Source: Rhyzopertha dominica (Eukaryota; Arthropoda; Insecta; Coleoptera; Bostrichidae). Taken from it: DNA of 64,000 bases. The position numbers were made by a program, and so were the translations under genes. The stretch covers positions 17,752,392 through 17,816,391 of the forward strand of contig QCXZ01000003.1 in assembly GCA_025024175.1 (NCBI GenBank), read 5' to 3'. The notes beneath the pieces are model-generated. The model had not been told where the DNA came from. It ran no database searches and saw only the letters and a list, made by a program, of their open reading frames with translations. Positions 22,523-34,527 of the stretch are shown here, piece after piece. Each line of letters starts with the position of its first letter. Within the stretch, counting starts at the first letter, position 1.

Positions 22523-25500
22523 TTAACTTATGGTTCGTACTCTATCAGAGAATTGTATCACACCATATTTGCCAATCTCCATCCAGTCTTTGTCTTTAGA
22601 TTCTGTTTCTTCCGCCACACCCTTGGCAAGCCCACAAATTATATCAGCTTTTAGTGTTCGCAAAGTGCACAATTTGGTGGGGTGAAAACCTTGTAGAGCT
22701 TCATTAACAGGTGTCGTAGGGTCCCAATTCCTTTCCCCAAACAATTTGCGGTAGTTAAGGTCTCCTTTAAAGATAGCTAATTTAGCTTGAGCCAATTTTT
22801 TATAGAGAGATGGGTCCACAGAGTCCATAACTGAAAAATCTACGGGTAAAGTCCAAAAATCATGCTCTTCGATTGTCCAAACTTCATTTAATATGTAGTG
22901 CTGCCAACGATCGGCCAGTATTCTTAAAGTTTCGTTCTTCTCATTCTTCAGTTGCTGTAATATCCAGTTCAGGTCATATGTCATAACATCAGACACAAAC
23001 CAAGGTATTACTTTCACATACAACCTTACTTTTTGCACTAATTTATGTGTGACTAGAAAGTCGGCTACACAAAGATCCGTAAAAACTTCGTAGCCTGCAT
23101 TATCAAAAATTATATCTGCAAAGAAAAAGATCATGCATTTACAAAAGACAAAAAATAAAGTAGGTACAAATTACAAAAACTTGGAATAAAATAAAAATAA
23201 ATAAACACGCTCTTTCTAGTAACATGCAGTTGGCTGAACACATTCAATTTAAAAACTAGTAGATTTTGTAAAGCAACATTTAATCTGTCAATCAGTTCAA
23301 GTCAGGCAAAACATATTAAACATTACTAAAGGCGTAGCTCGTAGCCCACATTTACGTCACAAGTACAGTTAACTCTACTAAGGATAACAATCTTTCCCAT
23401 ATGACATGCTACAAAAATGGTTCCCTGTAGACACAGGTTCCAAATCTNACTAGGAGATGGCAGCAACTTACATATACAGGGTTTGCCACCTAAAATTCCC
23501 TAGGCTCGTCTCTTCATTATTTTTTAGGTATGACCTTAAGTTATATGTCAAATTGTAGGTCTTTTTAAACTCTTTAAAAATACTATAGTGAGTATCCAAA
23601 AAAATTTTTTGCCGATTATGATATTTTGCAAATAAAGTTAAATTTTGTAAATTTTTGCCTTATCCCGTATAATAAATATTGCTTCATAGTTGAATACCGA
23701 CTTTCGTCTTCTTCAATTTGTATCATAACAACGTATGCGTAATTTTTACTCCATCTGCTCACAATTCTTTAAGTGTTAGGTTAACAGCTTATTACGGTTC
23801 AAATCATGCCTACATACCTATCGCTGCATAGAAAACCCCCAAAATGTAAAGTAACTTTCAAGTACAAAGTTCGTTCTAAAGAGATATGGGCTAGAAAACA
23901 CTACCCTGAGATGAGGTTAGTTTAGTTTTTTACAACACGTACTAGCCTTATCGCAGGGTATCGTTTTTTAGTCTTTCTCTCTCTTTAGAACGAACTTTGT
24001 ACTTGATTTATTTAAAATTTACTCTAAATTTTGAAGTTTTGTGTGCAGCGATGGGTATGTAGGCATAATTTGTACCGTAATAAGCTGTTAAACTAACATT
24101 TAAGAAATTCCTAAAAACCCTATTAACAGAATATAGCGGCGACGAGTTTATCTCGTTTTTCATTAAGGAGTAAAAATTACGCAGACAAAAAGACAAAAGT
24201 TGGCATCCAACCACGAAGCAATATTCATTATTCGGGGTAAGGTAATAAAATATTTACAAAAATTAACTTTTTTTTCAAAATATAATTGGCAAAAAAATTT
24301 TGGACACTCACTATGCCATTTTTAGAGAGTTTAAAAAGACCTACTTTTTGACTTAAGATTGTACCTAAAAAAATAACGAAAATACGAGCCTGGAGAGTTT
24401 TAGGTGGCAGACTCTGTATATGACTTTTACATTGAGTCTTATAGGCAAGCAAACTTCATTATTTTTTGATTTAAAGCGATTTAGATGCTATTCTCGTAAT
24501 AAAAATGTTGCAACGTTATTAACAACAGACATACTGGTTTCATAATATGAGATTCTTTAGTGCATTTTCACTTCATTTATGTAAACATTTTTTTACGACT
24601 CGAGACTAAATTTCACCCTTTCTCAATGTCCTTCAGTAGTGTTTCGATCCTATGATAATAAAATCAAAAATATGATATAGAAACGCATATTTTTGTTCAA
24701 AACTGGAAGCCATGGCTTACAAAAGTAGGTCTATGTTACGACAAAAAGCCAGAATGCTACTCCCTAAACCCCAAGAAGGGGTTTCCGTGCAACCTAACGA
24801 AGGAAAACTTATCACTGTTGAGGCTGGCTGTAAGAAGCCAGAAGGCGGATGTATTCGGTGTGAAGTTAGTGAATAAACAATGTTGGTAAAAGTGGTATTT
24901 TTGTTGGTTACCAGTCACCATAATTTCAGAATGATTATTTAATTTTAAGCATGATTAAAAAATATTATACATAACGAACATATCATTTTTACAATCAAAA
25001 TGAATAGTCAAGAATAATAGTCACCAAAGAGACATAATTCAATGTCTATATTGGTGGTTCTGAAAACGAGTCATATAAACTTATGCTAAAACTTTTTATA
25101 AATGTTAAACCGACTGATAAGATCTGAAATAACTCAGGGTGCATATCCGCGGATATAGTATACTGATGGTATCATTAATGCAGCACAGCTTTTTAGAAAA
25201 TAATTTTCTGTGTTAAAAAGTAGAAATACAGATATTTATTGCATATTCCCACATGTCATACCTCCAAAACTAGCAAGAAATTGTTTTGAGTGACTCCTCT
25301 TAGCCTTTCAATAATCCTGATACCAATGTGAAAATATGGACGCAAGATATAAGCCAAATTAAGGAATAATCCTTAATAAGTCCTGCCTGCTGTTAAGAAC
25401 ATCGCAAAAAAATCTAGTCAAATCATTGCAAGCAAATAGAGAGGTTATGGGGTGTGATCACCGCGAAAAGAGGTGATACAAAATATTGGCTTAAGCTATT

Positions 25501-28500
25501 TTTGTATTAGCAATAAAATTGGATGTTCAGTTATTATTCATTTCATCTAAGTAGCATAGTACCAAACAAATTTGTCTGTGAAATCACCAAAATATTTACT
25601 CAGAAATAACATAATGGCCAAGCAATTCATAAACATAAAAACAACGGTCCAAACATTAAGTTATTAGGGCTTTAAGCTGAACATGCCATAGTTAGTTGAA
25701 AGAGTGTTATATTGCCAAATGTATCCACCAACTATTATGTAATACTATTACAATTCAGTTTGTCTTCTATGCAGAAAAAAAAGAGAATGGACAAAAGTCA
25801 AATACAAAAACAGTGCCATCTTTCTTAAATCAAATTTATGCAACTTACCTACTACTGCACTTTTGCTATCTGGGTCACTAACAGCCGTCCAAACTTTTTC
25901 AGAATCATCAGCAAGAAGATCGTTATCTAAAGCACTAACATCAAACAAAAACTTTGAGCTGTTAGCATCAACTTTTCCCAGGGATAGCGACAAATCTAAT
26001 TTATTACCCCACAGATTAAGCTGCAATGCGCAATTAAAACAGATAAACTTGCCTAACAACGAATATTATTATTTTACCTTCAGAAGTGTAATGAACTCCT
26101 GTTTCAAATCCGCATCCTTTTTATTTAAGATATTGTAAAAATGCTGTCCCACTTGTTCCATACTGACTAGCGTTTCATTGTAAGCCTCAATTTTTTTACT
26201 TCTAAATGGATCAAATGATTTTAAAGTTTCACTGGAAGGAAATAGTTATGTTAGAGAGCATGTAAATGTATAATGCACAACCTAAATACTGTTTTTTGAA
26301 TGTATCAGAACCTAAAGAAACTGAAAAGCTTAACTTTTACAATATAGACTGTGTTCTATCGTACTAGTTCACCTATCTGCCAATTACTAATTTTCGACGA
26401 ATGACGAAGTAAATTGGCTGTGGAAGCGTTTTTTGATGAGCAGGACGNATTATTTTTTTTTGAGGGTATGAAGGGGTTGGAAAATGGTTGAATGTATTGA
26501 TGTATGTTGAAAAATAAAAAAAATTGAGACATTATGTAGCGTTTTTCTTGCTCAGGTCAGGTACTTTTTGATCCACCCTCGTATATCACCCCCTTCCAAA
26601 CATCGAGCAAATGTCACGGCACAATTTCGCTTAAAGTCAACGGACTAGTGGAAATGCATCTGCTTATATAACGCGTTACAACACCGTCGAAGTGTACCGT
26701 ACCAGTCTGTATGTGGCTAAAAACAGATTCAGATTCAATGCGAGAAACGAATTTTAAAGCGGACCAAACAAATCACCAACCATAAATGGTAAACACACAG
26801 AATTTCTAATTACTTGCCGATACTGGAATGTAAATCGTGTTAAATCACATCTCCCATCACAAACATACAAATGTCTGCCATCCAACCTTCCCGTAAAATT
26901 TAATTTTTTATTTAAATTCAAATTTTCTAATTGTTGAGAGGGTGACTTCAGAGTGACCGACTCTGATTTTTTCATGTCTGATTGATATGTTATTTGTGCT
27001 TCTATTAGAGGTCCACATGCAAATTTTGAACCTGTATCAACTATTCCTCTGGTCTCCGCGAATATTTGAATCGTTTAGGGGGTTATTTCAGGGTGACCGA
27101 CTCTGGATTTTTTCGTGACTGATTTATATGTTATTTATGCTTGTGTTGGAGGCCCACATGTAAATTTTTCCCTGTATCAAAAAAAATTTCTAGTTACTGC
27201 GACTTTTTAAATCGTTGAGGGAGTAATTTCAGGGTAATCGATTCCTAATTTCTTGCCATGTGAATGTTTTAAATTAAAGGATGAATTAATTTTAGGGGAA
27301 GGTTGGATGGCAGGCAGATACTTGTATTTTTATGATGGGAGATATGATTTAACACAATTTTCATTCCAGTATTAGAAAGTAATTATTAGTAATTCTGCGT
27401 GTTTACCATTAGGGTTGATGATTCGCTTGGTCAGCTGTAAAAATTCTTCAGGTAACATCCAGTCTGTGTATTATCGCCACAGCCATATCCAAGCGAGTAC
27501 AAAAAGCTTTCAATATCGTGTTAATTACAAAAAAAAAAGAATAATTTATTTTCATTTTCCATGCGTAATTGACTCGTAAATATAATACAGAATTCTGCTC
27601 TTCAGGAAATCTGGTTCAATATTCTAGCGCAGTTACCATACACAACTACGAGAAAAACTACTGTGCTGTTTTACTAATGGGACTAGGAGAGTCGAATTAA
27701 ATGAAAATAAATTGATTATAATATATCTATCAATAATAAAGTAATTTGTAGAATGCCGGAACACTCGGATTCTCTCAATTTAATACATGCATTCGTACAG
27801 TTCAATTTGATGTGTTAGAAAGTTTTAAGTAAAAAGCTGCCGCCTCCGTTCCCCTTCAAGTATGCCTTAGTAGTAGTACCATTCAGGCGATGACACACGG
27901 TGACCGAAATAGGCAATAAAATCTGAAAGCTGAATGTGGCAACATTTCAATTCCTTCCACTCCTCCTTCAATGGATACCTCAGCAAAAATTAAAAAGTGG
28001 ATGAAGCCTTCGTATATCTACCAAACGAATTTTTTTTCAAAATGACGATTATCAACGGTACAATTACACTTCTCATCTCAAGTAACAACAATCTGAAAAA
28101 ACGGCCATCATTTAAAAGAAGTTAACAAAAATGACAAATAATGTCAAATAACAAGCCATCTGTCTTGGTTGGCAAGACGGACCTCGTGGCTCAAAGTTTG
28201 CTATTTCTTCAGCTCATCAGACAGACAGACCACTCCAAGTATAAATTCGTACAATCCATATAAGCAAGAGGTAAATCACAATAGTACAGAGTATCATCTA
28301 AAGAAGGCACTGCAAAATAGTGCCACAGGCTAACGCAGTTACTACGGCCTACTGTAGGGATCTAATGATGGCTAAATGGAAGAAACCTTCCAGTGCGTTG
28401 GCAAAAATGACAAATGTCGAATAAAAAGCCAATTGTCTTGGCTGGCAAGTCGGAACCCGCGACTCATGAATTTCACTGTTTTTTAAGCTCATCAGACGTA

Positions 28501-31500
28501 GGATACCGACTTGCCAACCAACGCAGACAGACCACTTTAAATACGAATTCAAACAAGCCATACATATAAGTATGAAATAGAGCACAATGTTCTGCTTTAT
28601 TTCATACTTCAAAGAAGTTGCTTGCTTTACGATCAATGTTTGACAATTCAAAAGCTTGTAGCAACTTTCTAAATATGATAAAAAATGCCAAGTGTCCCAT
28701 CACTATTTATTTCTGCACCTAGATGTATTATGGAGTTTATACTCTTGAAATTATATACTTTCTCTAGTCAGCCACTCTGACTCTGAATGAGATATCTGGC
28801 ACAGGAGAAAAACTCTGAAGCATCAAGTAATGGAACTTCTTTTAGTTTATTTGTAGTACAACTCTCTCCACTTCTGGGCAAATTTGCCATATTTGTTTCA
28901 GACCCTTGTTGTTCTTGAAGATATTACTGTCATCTGATAAGCAGGTATCTGATAGTTTTGTCCTGCCTTCCTCATTGCATTTTTCAACATGATATGAAAA
29001 AGCGTTGGCGATAGTGGATACACAATGTTCAAGTGGTTACTTAGATTCGCATTTCTACATAGTAGCGGACGTTCATAAAAAAACAGGTCGAGTAATGGAG
29101 TAGTGATTAATGTCAAAATGAACGTGGCTCACAGTGCTGGTATAGCAGATGCATTTCCACAAATGCTTTGACTTTAAGCAAAATTGCGCCGTGACGTTTG
29201 CTCGACGTTTGGTAGGGGGTGATATGCAGCAAACATGAAAACATCAGTTTTTCCCAAATACTGTCAGTTGTTTACATTTCATAACCATACTTTTCCCAAA
29301 ATGTTTACTAACTAGGCATTCCAAACTACTTGACCCAATATGGTGGCTGTGGGCAAACCATAGACATTTTACTCTTTCTAAAATGAGCAATGCATAGTGA
29401 CTGCGCGGTGAAAACACATAAGGTCGATAATCGCTCTTTGGTCTTTCGACTTGCGCATTAGATGAAATTCTAATTGACAAGCTGATCAACGGAGGCACTA
29501 AAGAGGCGCTAAAGGTAGGGTTGCTAGATTGGGCAACTCATTGCAAATCAGAGCGAGTTGAAAACTCAATTTGCGACAAAATTTTTGCAAATTACGACAG
29601 GCGACGGTGAAACTGTTTTGCTGTCNATTGCGATTTCTGGATTGGACTCCTGAACAGCGAATAACAACACAATGATGCGAGACCAAGCCGTTTTAAGACT
29701 TTCTGAGTCACTGAAACTTAAAATGGTTTGACTATTTGATTACTAATAACACCAAAAGTACATTGATGTCTATATTGAAATAGCTTCTCAAAAAAATCAC
29801 GTTCTGCACACTGAGTAAAAGAAATGAGAAATAAGCGGATCACATATATTTTGTCAAAGATAATTTTAGACTACAAGTATATTGCACTTTTATGGAGATA
29901 GAGTTGGCAATACGTGTTTGCAATTGGCGACATTTTTAGCTGTTGGTAGGGGCCAGTATATCTGTAGCACTAAATATTTTTCATAAAAATTCATGGACAT
30001 GCGACCAGCAGGCATACAAGGTGTACTGTCATTCTTCGACGGCATACTGATCACGACAAATTCTTAAACCAGCTGAGAGAGCTTTTGGAAAAGGTGTTAT
30101 AACGTTTCACAGCAGATAGTACTCAGCTTGAACAGGAAAAATGCATATTCCAAGCAAATTCTATAGAATTTCTAGGAGTAATTAAGATTTTACATACATC
30201 ACACCCTGAAATTGTGAAAATGAAGGCCTCAACGAGAAATTACGTGTGGCTGTCGGGCTTAGATTGTCAAAGTTGTATTGCACCCGTCTGTCTGTGAGAA
30301 TACAGCCATATACCATGGAGCAAATAGCATATTGGCTTTTTCGGCCCCGTGAAGAGAAAACATTTTTCATTGTTGATTACTATTCCAAGTAACTAGAAAT
30401 AAAACCAGTCCCAACGTCAACCGAATGTGCAGTGGTTGCACTACAAAAACTATTCTCTCTCACGGAGTACCAGATGCCATAGTTACAATGAAACATTATT
30501 CGTATCAGCGGAATTTAAAAGATTTGCTGAAAAAACCTCATTCGTCAGGTAACAGTAGCATCGTGTAATACTAGTGCGAATGGAGAGGCAGAGAGGTATG
30601 TACAATCAACAAATCATGCATTAAAAAAGCTTTCTGCAGACTATAACCTGAAAATAGCATGATACTTGATTGTGCAGCACTACACCGTGGAGCAACTTTC
30701 AGAGGTTCTGATGGGGCAAAATATTCCAAAAATTTGGACCTCATTGGAGAGCAAATCTACCGAGAATGATATATGCGTCAAGAAAACAAGGTGGGAAGTC
30801 TTAGTGTGGGTGATCATGTATTTGCTAGCAATTACTCAACAAATCCCTCGAATTGTTCTGCCATTGTTGTTATCATGTAATTGAAGAAAGAGGTGAAATT
30901 AGACCCTGACATGCAAATCAGTTAATTCACATATTTGAGATTTTGTCAAAAATTTGGAAGATATTAACGTAGGATATTCAAGTGGTTACTTAAATTTGCA
31001 TTTCCACCCAGTAGTTTTGGCAATGGTTGTTTATAGTCCATCAAGAGTGCATAAACAGGGATGTCTTTTTTGTTGCATTTTTCCCTAATCTGATCTACCA
31101 CAGATTCCATTCTCTGCCCTGCTGATTTTCTTTTCTGCTTCATTTTGTACTATTTCATTTATTAAACTGGACAATATCTTGTTTGTATTGTTGAGCAAGG
31201 ATATTGATCTGTAATATTCTGTCCTATTTAATTTACTTTCTCTTCACCACACTTAAAATACTCTGTGGTGATTGAATCTTATCCTGGGCTTCTATTGTTT
31301 TTCATTTTATTTATAATTTTCACGAACTTTGAATTTTGGAACATTTTCCTTTGTGATCTTGTAAATGTATGTTCTCATTTGTTCTGTCCTCTCCCAAACG
31401 GCTACTTCTTCAACAGCTTTCTTCAGAAGTTGCCATTCAGCTTCCAAAGAATCTTGAGACTGCTCTCCTATCTTCTCCTTTACATTAATATTGAAAGCTT

Positions 31501-34500
31501 TTTTCTTCCCCTCATGCTTCAACTTCACATATGTATTTGCTTTGCAGCCGATGATGCGTTAAGACCCTTTTTCTAGTAATGGTTCTTCAGCACTTGGATA
31601 CAAAAATCTTTATCCATTTTTAAATGCAGTTATAACCTATATTATGAATATAATATAAAATAATATGCTTGAAAATAGCATAACATGATTACCCTGTCAT
31701 TTGACTTTGACAGAAGGTGACTTTATAGAAATACATAAAATACAACTTTTATTTATGTATAGTAAACTCTTGACAGGATGCATGTACATATTACAGAGGG
31801 TTAGAAAAAATTGCCAGAATGGTCGATAATTTAAAAGATACAAGTTAGCAAATATTGTTTTATGTAGAAGTTGTAAGGCTTTTAAAAATCAACATATCAG
31901 CAATAAACTAGAATATAAAGTTTGCACAAAAAGTTGTGGAGAAAAGTTATATTTTTTTAATGGAACATGCCGTACATGTTATGCCTAAATTCATTAGTTT
32001 CCTAGATATCGGCGTTTCAAATAATAATGCATAACAATGCAATATGTAAGGAAGAGTGGACCATGATGAGACGTTTTTTTTAAAGTTGGGCTACATTCGA
32101 ATATCGCGTTATCTGGTATTACTTGAAACACAGGTGTCTAGGACATTAATACATTTAGAAATAATGCATGGTTAATAAAAAAAGTTAAAAATTACAGGAC
32201 GATCAAAATAAATAATGATATATAGGGTGTTTTATTTAAAAAATATATATCTTGTATTCTCCAAAACTTTTTTAACGAACCTGTATATTCCAATTTATTA
32301 CAGATATTTAGATTTTTAAATGCCTTACAACTATTACATAAAACATTTTTTCCTAACTCCTGCATCTTTTGAAATTATCAATTGTTCTGGTAATTTCTCC
32401 TCCTCCTCTCCAGTGTGAAACAAAAACCTGCTTAAAAAAATATGTAAAATATTTCAGACACTAGCAATTTGCAGGGCCATGATACAAAAAAAACAGGTAG
32501 CAAAACCCTTGTACTGCCACACAATGCGTGGTGGCACACTATGGTAAAATGTCTACAATCATACATAGAAAACAGGCATATATGATATAAAAAATTTGTA
32601 CTTATTATCCAGTACAATGGAGAATGAAATATCAAGTAAAGTCAATGATATCAAACTGCAAGTTTAAAAACTTTGTACAAAATCATGAATTAATAGCAAA
32701 TGCACTAGATAAAGTACGAAAAGACACTTGTACATAAGGATAAATTCACTGAAAAGAATCTGGAGATATGTCACCAACTAAACACGGCTATGACATCAGC
32801 CCACTCTTTCAGCAAACATTTTGGACCACCAGTATAGACTAGCGTTGAAACGAGCACAGCGGCACATCTGTGACTAGCGGTCGAAAGCAGGAGTGAAGGT
32901 TGTGTTCCGTAGTGTGCGGTGTGAATTGCTTTGGAATTATTTCGAATTAAACCGTCTAAACATGATCGCTGATTACCATATAATATGTGGGTTTAAACAC
33001 ATTGTCCATCCCCAAGTTCGAACTTCTACAGAGGAAAGAGGACGATTGCTGGTAAAATCTAGACAAGTTTTTAACGCAATGGAAAGCAAATCTGGTGACA
33101 TTTGTAGTTTCTGAGCAAGTTGTATGACAAAGCCCTATTTCGTGACTGCCGTACGACATAATAATTGAGGTAAATTAGAGTTTCACTTACAAATATAAGG
33201 TCTTTCAATAAGCGCACACCAACTTCAAAATTAACTTGACAACAGCTTTGATTACATAGAAAGATTTAAAACAAATTAATGCGGGTATTATTTGTTTTGT
33301 TTGAAATATAACAACACTGGACTTAGGAGTTGTTGAAGTACTGTCTAAATGCAAAAAAAATATATTATGTACTAGCAAATCCTTTTTATTTGAACGACTT
33401 AAGTTTTATAAAGATGATGTTGATCAAATACCACGACAAGCATTTAATGCCCTTTAGAAAAGTATTTGTGTTATATTTTGGACAACAGAATGAAAACTTA
33501 CATTTAAGAATAATTTTTGCATATTTTTAAATTCAGATAATGTCCAGTGCATTTTAACAGAGTATCACCTAATAACTTTATAGGTAATATGGAAGGCAAT
33601 GTAGTTTCTTATGCAAGAAGCATATTTTCACCTGAAGGATTTGCTGGTAAGCAGAATTCGTTTATTCATTATTTTTTTCTGAAGTGCAACTCGTCTTTGT
33701 TCTTACCTTAACTCAAACATTTCACGAAGTCTCCTGTACATGTAACATTCAGCAACAAGCCAAATAGTGTGGAAATAGGTAGTATGACCCTCTTCGTTAC
33801 TAAGCTTCGCTAAATATTCATTATAAAATTTGACGTCAGGACCATGGCTTTTGAGAGGCTGCAACGGTTTATTTGTCTGTATTTCATACTTTAGTTTTGA
33901 TATCTCTCCAATAATAAGTTTCAACTCTTCCGCAGAATTCTACAAAGTAGTTATAATATAGCACATTATGCATACAAACAGATAATACTTACGGGACCGT
34001 ATTTATTTACAATTTCTTCCTTGTTTCGCACTAAACTATCAATGATTTGGGTTAAGATTACTGGCATACGAACTTTCACTGTGTAATAAGCGAAACTTCT
34101 TTTGTAAAATGCAGTTAAATATGCATTTCGAGGAGTAGCCAGATCCATGCTGGCATTAGTATTGCACTGACACATTGGAATTACAACTATGAACAATAAA
34201 ATTAATAAACTTTCACTGGACACTGTTAGGCTCTTGGTGCCTTCATCCTAAAATGCAAATCATTATTGTCTAGAAAATGTTATAATCAACTTCTAGAAGC
34301 ATCAGAGTGACATTGAAAACAACTTTTTTGACATTGAACTGAAGTTATTCGAGATTTGAAGTTTGAGTTTGAGGTTGTTGCCATTCGTATCTTAATAACT
34401 ATAAAAGACAGTGTTGCGACATTGCAATGTTTTCTGCTAAATATTGATACTAAATGTAAAGTTTTTGGCATGTGGAATAAATGACTATTTTTTACACTCT

Positions 34501-34527
34501 ATTAGTTACTCTTACCTTACGTGCCAT
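22523..34527 (-). CDS. ARMT1: ARMT1, DUF89 damage-control phosphatase / acidic residue methyltransferase
   Basis: Coding exons: 34516-34527, 33993-34247, 33707-33939, 26078-26231, 25849-26020 and 22523-23115. All junctions have GT-AG sites and matching phases and total 472 residues. Starting at the internal Met (34148) gives 435, close to human ARMT1 (441). Family landmarks: FAYYTVKVRMPVILTQIID in the N-terminal helical domain, ECYMYRRLREMFE, LNLWGNKLDLSLSLG, the metal-binding pair in IIFDNAGYE (D243, N244 in the 435-residue form), the third metal Asp in PWFVSD (D281, same spacing as human), then FKGDLNYRKL and GFHPTKLCTLRTLKA. DUF89 enzymes are metal-dependent phosphatases of damaged sugar phosphates. 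A glutamate methyltransferase activity on PCNA was reported for the human protein. Introns of 53 and 57 nt contrast with one of 7475 nt (26232-33706) full of mobile DNA. The N-terminal 37 residues with a hydrophobic run are odd (see findings). Confidence 0.93.
23475..24418. mobile_element. long-TIR palindromic element in the last ARMT1 intron
   Basis: TACAGGGTTTGCCACCTAAA at the left matches the complement of the right end with few changes, flanked by TA on both sides (23473-23474, 24419-24420). Arms run about 400 bases. Near the centre AGTACAAAGTTCGTTCTAAA (from 23860) is mirrored at about 24002. There is no transposase. The TA target suggests a Tc1/mariner-related MITE, able to fold as a nearly full-length hairpin. 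Confidence 0.8.
24712..24876 (+). CDS. intact 54-codon ORF, antisense in ARMT1 intron, unknown function
   Basis: ATG in good context (AAGCCATGG), 54 sense codons, TAA, with AATAAA overlapping the stop at 24873-24878. It begins MAYKSRSMLRQKARMLLPKP and ends GGCIRCEVSE. The first half is basic and the second half carries three cysteines (40, 47, 50). Base composition is clearly less AT-rich than the neighbouring intron, and third positions look coding. No splice sites are needed. I do not recognise the family. It could be a small host gene nested in the intron, a retrocopy, or a fragment of a longer coding sequence. It is the only coding-like sequence in this intron besides the long-TIR element. 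Confidence 0.5.
   Translation: MAYKSRSMLRQKARMLLPKPQEGVSVQPNEGKLITVEAGCKKPEGGCIRCEVSE
26583..26664. repeat. repeat unit A, inverted partner at 29144-29225
   Basis: About 82 bases (ATATCACCCCCTTCCAAAC to GCATCTGCT) reappear in opposite orientation at 29144-29225 at roughly 85% identity by eye. Confidence 0.75.
26762..27432. mobile_element. TIR element carrying a 140-bp tandem repeat
   Basis: The terminal arms (about 140 bases, starting GACCAAACAAATCACCAACC at the left) are inverted at the right end (to 27432). Between them lie three tandem units of about 140 bp beginning at 26932, 27072 and 27213, each with a TTTCAGGGTGACCGACTCT-like motif, the third one truncated. No coding capacity was seen. 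Confidence 0.75.
28127..28590. repeat. tandem duplication in ARMT1 intron
   Basis: Copy 1 (28127-28290) and copy 2 (28403-28590) share AAAAATGACAAAT, AGCCA-TGTCTTGG-TGGCAAG, AGCTCATCAGAC, CAGACAGACCACT and other blocks in the same order. Copy 2 also contains a local hairpin of GGCAAGTCGG and its near complement. Confidence 0.7.
28898..29060 (-). pseudogene. RTE-like reverse transcriptase fragment (palm)
   Basis: Reads VYPLSPTLFHIMLKNAMR followed by a degraded YADD-like region (IPAYQMTVISS), as in the palm of endonuclease-RT non-LTR elements. The upstream words NANLSNHLNI are shared with the fragment ending near 30970, suggesting one element split by later insertions. Confidence 0.6.
29144..29225. 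repeat. repeat unit A, inverted copy
   Basis: Reverse-complement partner of 26583-26664. Confidence 0.75.
30005..30860 (+). pseudogene. decayed Gypsy-type pol fragment (RT end and integrase)
   Basis: The frames give an RT segment near 30040-30180 (FDGILIT, then EKCIFQANSIEFLGV). After that come integrase pieces: TFFIVDYYSK near 30370, a VPDAIVT-like stretch near 30470, and SANGEAERYVQS near 30580. RNase H and the finger region are missing or unrecognisable, and several frameshifts and stops are present. It is a different family from the element at 14.9 kb, judging by the residues. It is an old relic inside ARMT1 intron 3. Confidence 0.75.
30965..31530 (-). pseudogene. RTE-like endonuclease-RT linker and RT fingers, decayed
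   Basis: The minus strand from 31528 reads an acidic/basic linker (GKKKAFNINVKEK, DSLEAEWQLLKKAVEEVA) typical of the region between endonuclease and RT in RTE/craniofacial-development-protein-2-like copies. RT motifs follow: EYYRSISLLNNTNKILSSL, ENGICGRSD, then DIPVYALLMDYKQ. Frames shift repeatedly. Confidence 0.65.
31577..33583. other. ARMT1 intron sequence, nothing recognised
   Basis: AT-rich sequence with no coding domains. A TATAGGGTGTTTTATTT string near 32222 looks like the end of a small repeat, but no partner was found. Confidence 0.5.
33584..33646 (+). other. exon-like segment antisense to ARMT1 (unconfirmed)
   Basis: TTTATAG precedes and CTG|GTAAGC follows a 63-base segment. The frame with ATG at 33589 reads MEGNVVSYARSIFSPEGFAG across the donor. 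No partner exon was identified. Confidence 0.25.
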
